Shown one piece after another: positions 5,445-7,416 of a stretch of DNA of 7,416 bases. The notes beneath the pieces are model-generated. The model was not told the DNA's origin and did no database searches. It worked only from the letters and a program-made list of their open reading frames with translations. The DNA lies in the NCBI GenBank assembly GCA_025355255.1, contig JANYAA010000132.1, positions 1 through 7,416 on the forward strand, read 5' to 3'. How positions within the stretch are numbered: the stretch's first letter is position 1; each line of letters starts with the position of its first letter. This stretch comes from Chloroflexota bacterium (lineage in GTDB: Bacteria > Chloroflexota > Limnocylindria > Limnocylindrales > CSP1-4). A program made the translations under genes and the position numbers.

Positions 5445-5689
5445 CCGCGACACGGGCGCTAATTCGGTCGTATCGCGATGGCGTCCGCTCCACGAGCATC
5501 TCGGCCGAGAGGATGCGGAGAACGGGCATAACGCTCCTGTAGTAAGCGTCTCGGCAGAACGGGCCGGCGCCTGTTCCAGAAGGCTCGCCAGACGAGCATC
5601 CCGCGGAAGCCTGGTCGCAACCGGTTCCAGCCGGGCGCACCAGCCCAAATCGCGGGCAGCGCCGCACCCTCCGCTAGAATTCGGCCGCC
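5445..5689. other. non-coding gap before lysC with two imperfect hairpins
   Basis: I see no credible gene in these 245 bases; open frames here on both strands lack start signals and look like chance in GC-rich DNA. Two inverted repeats stand out. One has perfect seven-base arms, GCCGAGA at 5504-5510 and TCTCGGC at 5549-5555, enclosing 38 bases that can pair further (GGAG with CTCC). The other, 5611-5643, pairs CTGGTCGC with GCG-c-ACCAG and, inside it, CCGG with CCGG around a TTCCAG loop. Neither has a T-tract. Both lie upstream of the likely lysC promoter, so they might end transcription from the HTH-nuclease gene rather than act as a lysC leader. Confidence 0.4.
5675..5680 (+). promoter_or_regulatory. 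candidate -10 box of a near-leaderless lysC promoter
   Basis: TAGAAT, close to the TATAAT consensus, ends nine bases before the lysC ATG at 5690. Transcription would begin at or within about three bases of the start codon, and the spacer TCGGCCGCC has no Shine-Dalgarno. A clear -35 is not visible. The box stands out as an AT-rich island in otherwise very GC-rich DNA. It resembles the TACGAT box before the MFS gene in this window, both in pattern and position. Confidence 0.5.
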
Positions 5690-6985
5690 ATGTCAAGCCC
5701 ACTCGTCGTCATGAAGTTCGGCGGCTCGTCCGTCGCCAACGCGGACCGCATCCGCCGCGTCGCGCGCCGCATCGCCCGAGAGCGCGCCAACGGCAGCCGG
5801 CTGGTGGTTGTCGTGTCCGCGATGGGCGACACCACCGACGAGCTGCTCGCCCTGGCCGCGGCCATCACGGATGATCCGGATCCGCGCGAGCTCGACGTCC
5901 TGCTCGCCACCGGTGAGCACCAGTCAGCGACGCTCGTGTCGATGGCGCTCCACTCGATCGGCACCCCGGCCATCAGCCTCACGGGCCCACAGGCGGGCAT
6001 CACCACGGACGGCACATACGGCAAGGCGCGGATTGCCGGGATTGACCCGCGGCGCGTTGATGCGGAGCTGGCGCAGGGCAAAGTCGTCATCGTGGCGGGC
6101 TTCCAGGGCCGCAGCGTCAGGCGGCTGGAGCACCTTGAGGATGCGCCGGGCGCCAGCGATGTCCATGCCGCGGAGATCACCACGCTTGGCCGCGGCGGCT
6201 CGGACACCACCGCCGTCGCGCTCGCCGCGCAGCTCAAGGCGGATCGCTGCCAGATCTTCACCGACGTGAAGGGGATCTACACTGCGGACCCCCGGCTTGT
6301 GCCGGATGCTCGCCAGCTCCCCGTCATCGGCTACGAGGAGATGATGGAGTTGGCCCATCAGGGCGCGCAGGTCATGAACGTCCGGGCCGTGGAGCTCGGC
6401 TGGGTCAACGACGTCGTCATCGAGGTCCTCAGCTCGTTCGAGGACGCACCCGGTACTGAGATCAAGGAGGACCCGTTCGTGGAGCAGCGGAACAAGGTCC
6501 GGGGGCTTGCCCACGACCGGAACGTCGCCAAGGTCACGCTCGTGGCCGTGCCCGACCAGCCCGGTGTCGCCCGTCGGGTGTTTGACCCGCTTGCCGCGTC
6601 CGGCATCACCATCGACATGATTGTCCAGAACGTGAGCCATGGCGGCGCCACGGACCTGTCGTTCACGATCCCGCGCGTCGAGTTGGCCAAGGCCAAGCGG
6701 ATCCTCGAGCCGCTTGTGCGCGAGCTGGACGCCCGCGAGCTCACCACCGACAGCTCAGTGGCGAAGGTGTCGATCGTCGGCGCAGGCATCCAGAACGCGC
6801 CTGGCTACGCCGCGCGCATGTTCGGGACGCTTGCAGACAACGACATCAACATCGAGATGATCTCCACGTCTGAGATCCGCATCACCACGATCATCGCCGA
6901 GGACCGAGTGGAGGACGCCGTCCGCGCGCTCCACGCGACGTTTGCACTCGAAGTGCCCGAGGCGGCCGAGACCGCCGCCGGCTGA
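5690..6985 (+). CDS. lysC: aspartate kinase (aspartokinase), catalytic plus two ACT domains
   Basis: This gene encodes 431 aa, typical for monofunctional aspartokinases. It phosphorylates L-aspartate with ATP, the first committed step to lysine, threonine and methionine. The kinase domain (about 1-255) opens with V-V-M-K-F-G-G-S-S-V-A (K9, G11-S14), then L-L-A-T-G-E-H-Q (71-78) and the nucleotide-binding L-G-R-G-G-S-D-T-T-A (166-175). Two ACT domains follow, about 282-345 and 360-424, containing M-I-V-Q-N-V-S (310-316) and, at the second, V-S-I-V-G-A-G with the I-S-T-S-E-I-R-I-T segment. ACT domains of this kind bind lysine and/or threonine for feedback inhibition, which is likely but not provable here. 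No homoserine dehydrogenase domain is fused. The ATG follows a TAGAAT box with no Shine-Dalgarno, suggesting a leaderless or nearly leaderless mRNA. birA starts two bases past the stop. An internal start probably yields a separate regulatory subunit. Confidence 0.97.
   Translation: MSSPLVVMKFGGSSVANADRIRRVARRIARERANGSRLVVVVSAMGDTTDELLALAAAITDDPDPRELDVLLATGEHQSATLVSMALHSIGTPAISLTGPQAGITTDGTYGKARIAGIDPRRVDAELAQGKVVIVAGFQGRSVRRLEHLEDAPGASDVHAAEITTLGRGGSDTTAVALAAQLKADRCQIFTDVKGIYTADPRLVPDARQLPVIGYEEMMELAHQGAQVMNVRAVELGWVNDVVIEVLSSFEDAPGTEIKEDPFVEQRNKVRGLAHDRNVAKVTLVAVPDQPGVARRVFDPLAASGITIDMIVQNVSHGGATDLSFTIPRVELAKAKRILEPLVRELDARELTTDSSVAKVSIVGAGIQNAPGYAARMFGTLADNDINIEMISTSEIRITTIIAEDRVEDAVRALHATFALEVPEAAETAAG
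6464..6481 (+). promoter_or_regulatory. internal Shine-Dalgarno and GTG start within lysC
   Basis: AAGGAGG at 6464-6470 is a full anti-16S match. It is followed after eight bases (ACCCGTTC) by GTG at 6479-6481, which is in frame with lysC at codon 264. The spacing is normal for initiation. It is the strongest Shine-Dalgarno I noticed in the plus-strand genes, and the lysC start itself has none. It falls in the linker between the kinase domain and the first ACT domain. Confidence 0.55.
6479..6985 (+). CDS. putative aspartokinase beta (regulatory) subunit from internal start
   Basis: Starting at the internal GTG would give 168 aa comprising only the two ACT domains, in frame with and sharing the stop of lysC. 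Known alpha2beta2 aspartokinases (Bacillus subtilis lysC, Corynebacterium glutamicum lysC, Thermus) make a beta subunit of about 160-172 aa from just such an internal start, and the small subunit joins the full-length chain to build the effector-binding sites. The evidence here is the ribosome binding site, the frame, the domain boundary and the expected length. Because lysC has no leader-borne Shine-Dalgarno, the two products would use different initiation modes. That a separate polypeptide is made remains inference. Confidence 0.5.
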   Translation: MEQRNKVRGLAHDRNVAKVTLVAVPDQPGVARRVFDPLAASGITIDMIVQNVSHGGATDLSFTIPRVELAKAKRILEPLVRELDARELTTDSSVAKVSIVGAGIQNAPGYAARMFGTLADNDINIEMISTSEIRITTIIAEDRVEDAVRALHATFALEVPEAAETAAG

Positions 6986-6987
6986 CG

Positions 6988-7416
6988 GTGACGCAGGCCG
7001 CCCTCTCCGCGCCGTACAGCCGGTTCGAACACTTCGCGCAGACCGGCTCCACCAACGATGTCGTCCGCGGCTGGCTTGCCGCGGGCGCAGACGAGGTGTG
7101 CGTTGCGGTTGCCGACGAGCAGACGGCGGGCCGCGGGCGCCAGGGCCGAACTTGGCGTGCGCCTGCTGGTGCCGCCCTCCTCCTGTCGCTTGGCTTTCGC
7201 CCAAGCTGGCTTCCCGCGGACCGTGTCTGGCGCCTGAGCGCTGTGGTTGCGCTGGCGATGGCCGACGCAGCCGAGGAGGTTGCCGGGCTGCCGACTGGCG
7301 CCGTCCGCCTGAAGTGGCCCAATGACCTTGTGGTTGAGACGAGTGGGCCGCGTGCCAGCCTTTCGGGCATCGAGGATCCGGCCGTGGCCGCTGCGCTGCT
7401 GCGCGGCCCGGTGACG
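6988..7416 (+). CDS. birA: biotin--[acetyl-CoA-carboxylase] ligase, N-terminal part (runs off window)
   Basis: The first 143 codons are visible; the frame is still open at the right edge. The GTG at 6988 lies two bases after the lysC TGA, which implies a coupled operon, and gives M-T-Q-A-A-L-S at the N-terminus. The protein joins biotin to the lysine of biotin carboxyl carrier domains through biotinyl-AMP. Family motifs are clear: T-G-S-T-N-D (19-24) for biotin contact, the adenylate-binding loop A-D-E-Q-T-A-G-R-G-R-Q-G-R-T-W (42-56), and L-K-W-P-N-D-L-V (108-115), where the lysine takes part in catalysis. There is no N-terminal winged-helix domain, so this is the short, non-repressor type. 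After K-W-P-N-D-L the usual K-x-x-G-I-L strand is not seen in the remaining 28 residues; instead there is a Gly/Pro/Ala-rich stretch, probably an insertion whose end is beyond the window. Confidence 0.9.
   Translation, partial: MTQAALSAPYSRFEHFAQTGSTNDVVRGWLAAGADEVCVAVADEQTAGRGRQGRTWRAPAGAALLLSLGFRPSWLPADRVWRLSAVVALAMADAAEEVAGLPTGAVRLKWPNDLVVETSGPRASLSGIEDPAVAAALLRGPVT

Noticed and set aside
5504..5600. Lysine riboswitch in front of lysC, because of an AGAGG...GCG...AGTA string
   Set aside because: Only scattered bases match, the expected helices are not present, and the likely promoter is downstream of it.
5605..5650. tRNA-like T-arm around GGTTCCAG
   Set aside because: The loop and five-base stem do not fit, and no acceptor, D or anticodon arms could be assembled.
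5365..5702. Minus-strand open frames in the lysC upstream gap
   Set aside because: No start signal, unusual composition and no recognisable similarity; they overlap the lysC promoter.

Overview
The window is a GC-rich bacterial chromosome segment that is almost entirely coding. At both ends it carries aspartate-family amino acid biosynthesis genes: threonine synthase and homoserine kinase on the left, aspartate kinase and biotin-protein ligase on the right. High GC, GTG starts, tight translational coupling (TGATG, ATGA and GTGA junctions) and TANNNT boxes placed immediately before start codons that lack a Shine-Dalgarno (leaderless-type) suggest Chloroflexota or Actinomycetota. The sequence alone cannot decide between them, and no rRNA or other clear taxonomic marker is present.

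Layout: (1) 1-1236, plus strand: 3' end of thrC overlapping thrB by one base. (2) 1294-2231, minus strand: a two-gene unit made of an unrecognised 86-aa protein and an FMN-binding split-barrel (pyridoxamine 5'-phosphate oxidase-like) protein, joined by a GTGA overlap. (3) 2323-3543, plus: an MFS permease resembling the FucP/FHS branch. (4) 3550-4556, minus: a dienelactone hydrolase-type alpha/beta hydrolase followed by an 80-aa hypothetical protein, joined by an ATGA overlap. (5) 4689-5444, plus: an XRE-type helix-turn-helix protein fused to a PD-(D/E)xK nuclease-like domain, apparently carrying two compensating frameshifts. (6) 5690-6985 lysC and 6988-end birA (cut by the window edge), plus strand.

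thrC, thrB and lysC belong to the aspartate-to-threonine/lysine pathway. ThrB phosphorylates homoserine, ThrC converts the product to threonine, and LysC makes the first committed intermediate, aspartyl phosphate. The roughly 4.4 kb between thrB and lysC holds accessory genes on alternating strands with no obvious pathway link.

The two strongest observations are as follows. First, lysC contains an internal consensus Shine-Dalgarno (AAGGAGG) followed by an in-frame GTG exactly where the small regulatory (beta) subunit of alpha2beta2 aspartokinases begins. Second, the HTH-nuclease gene contains a segment of about 56 bp whose family-like protein sequence lies in another frame. A tandem 10-bp repeat with 11-bp period lies in the divergent gap before that gene and is a candidate operator. 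I saw no CRISPR array, insertion sequence, tRNA, rRNA or recognisable multi-gene defence system.
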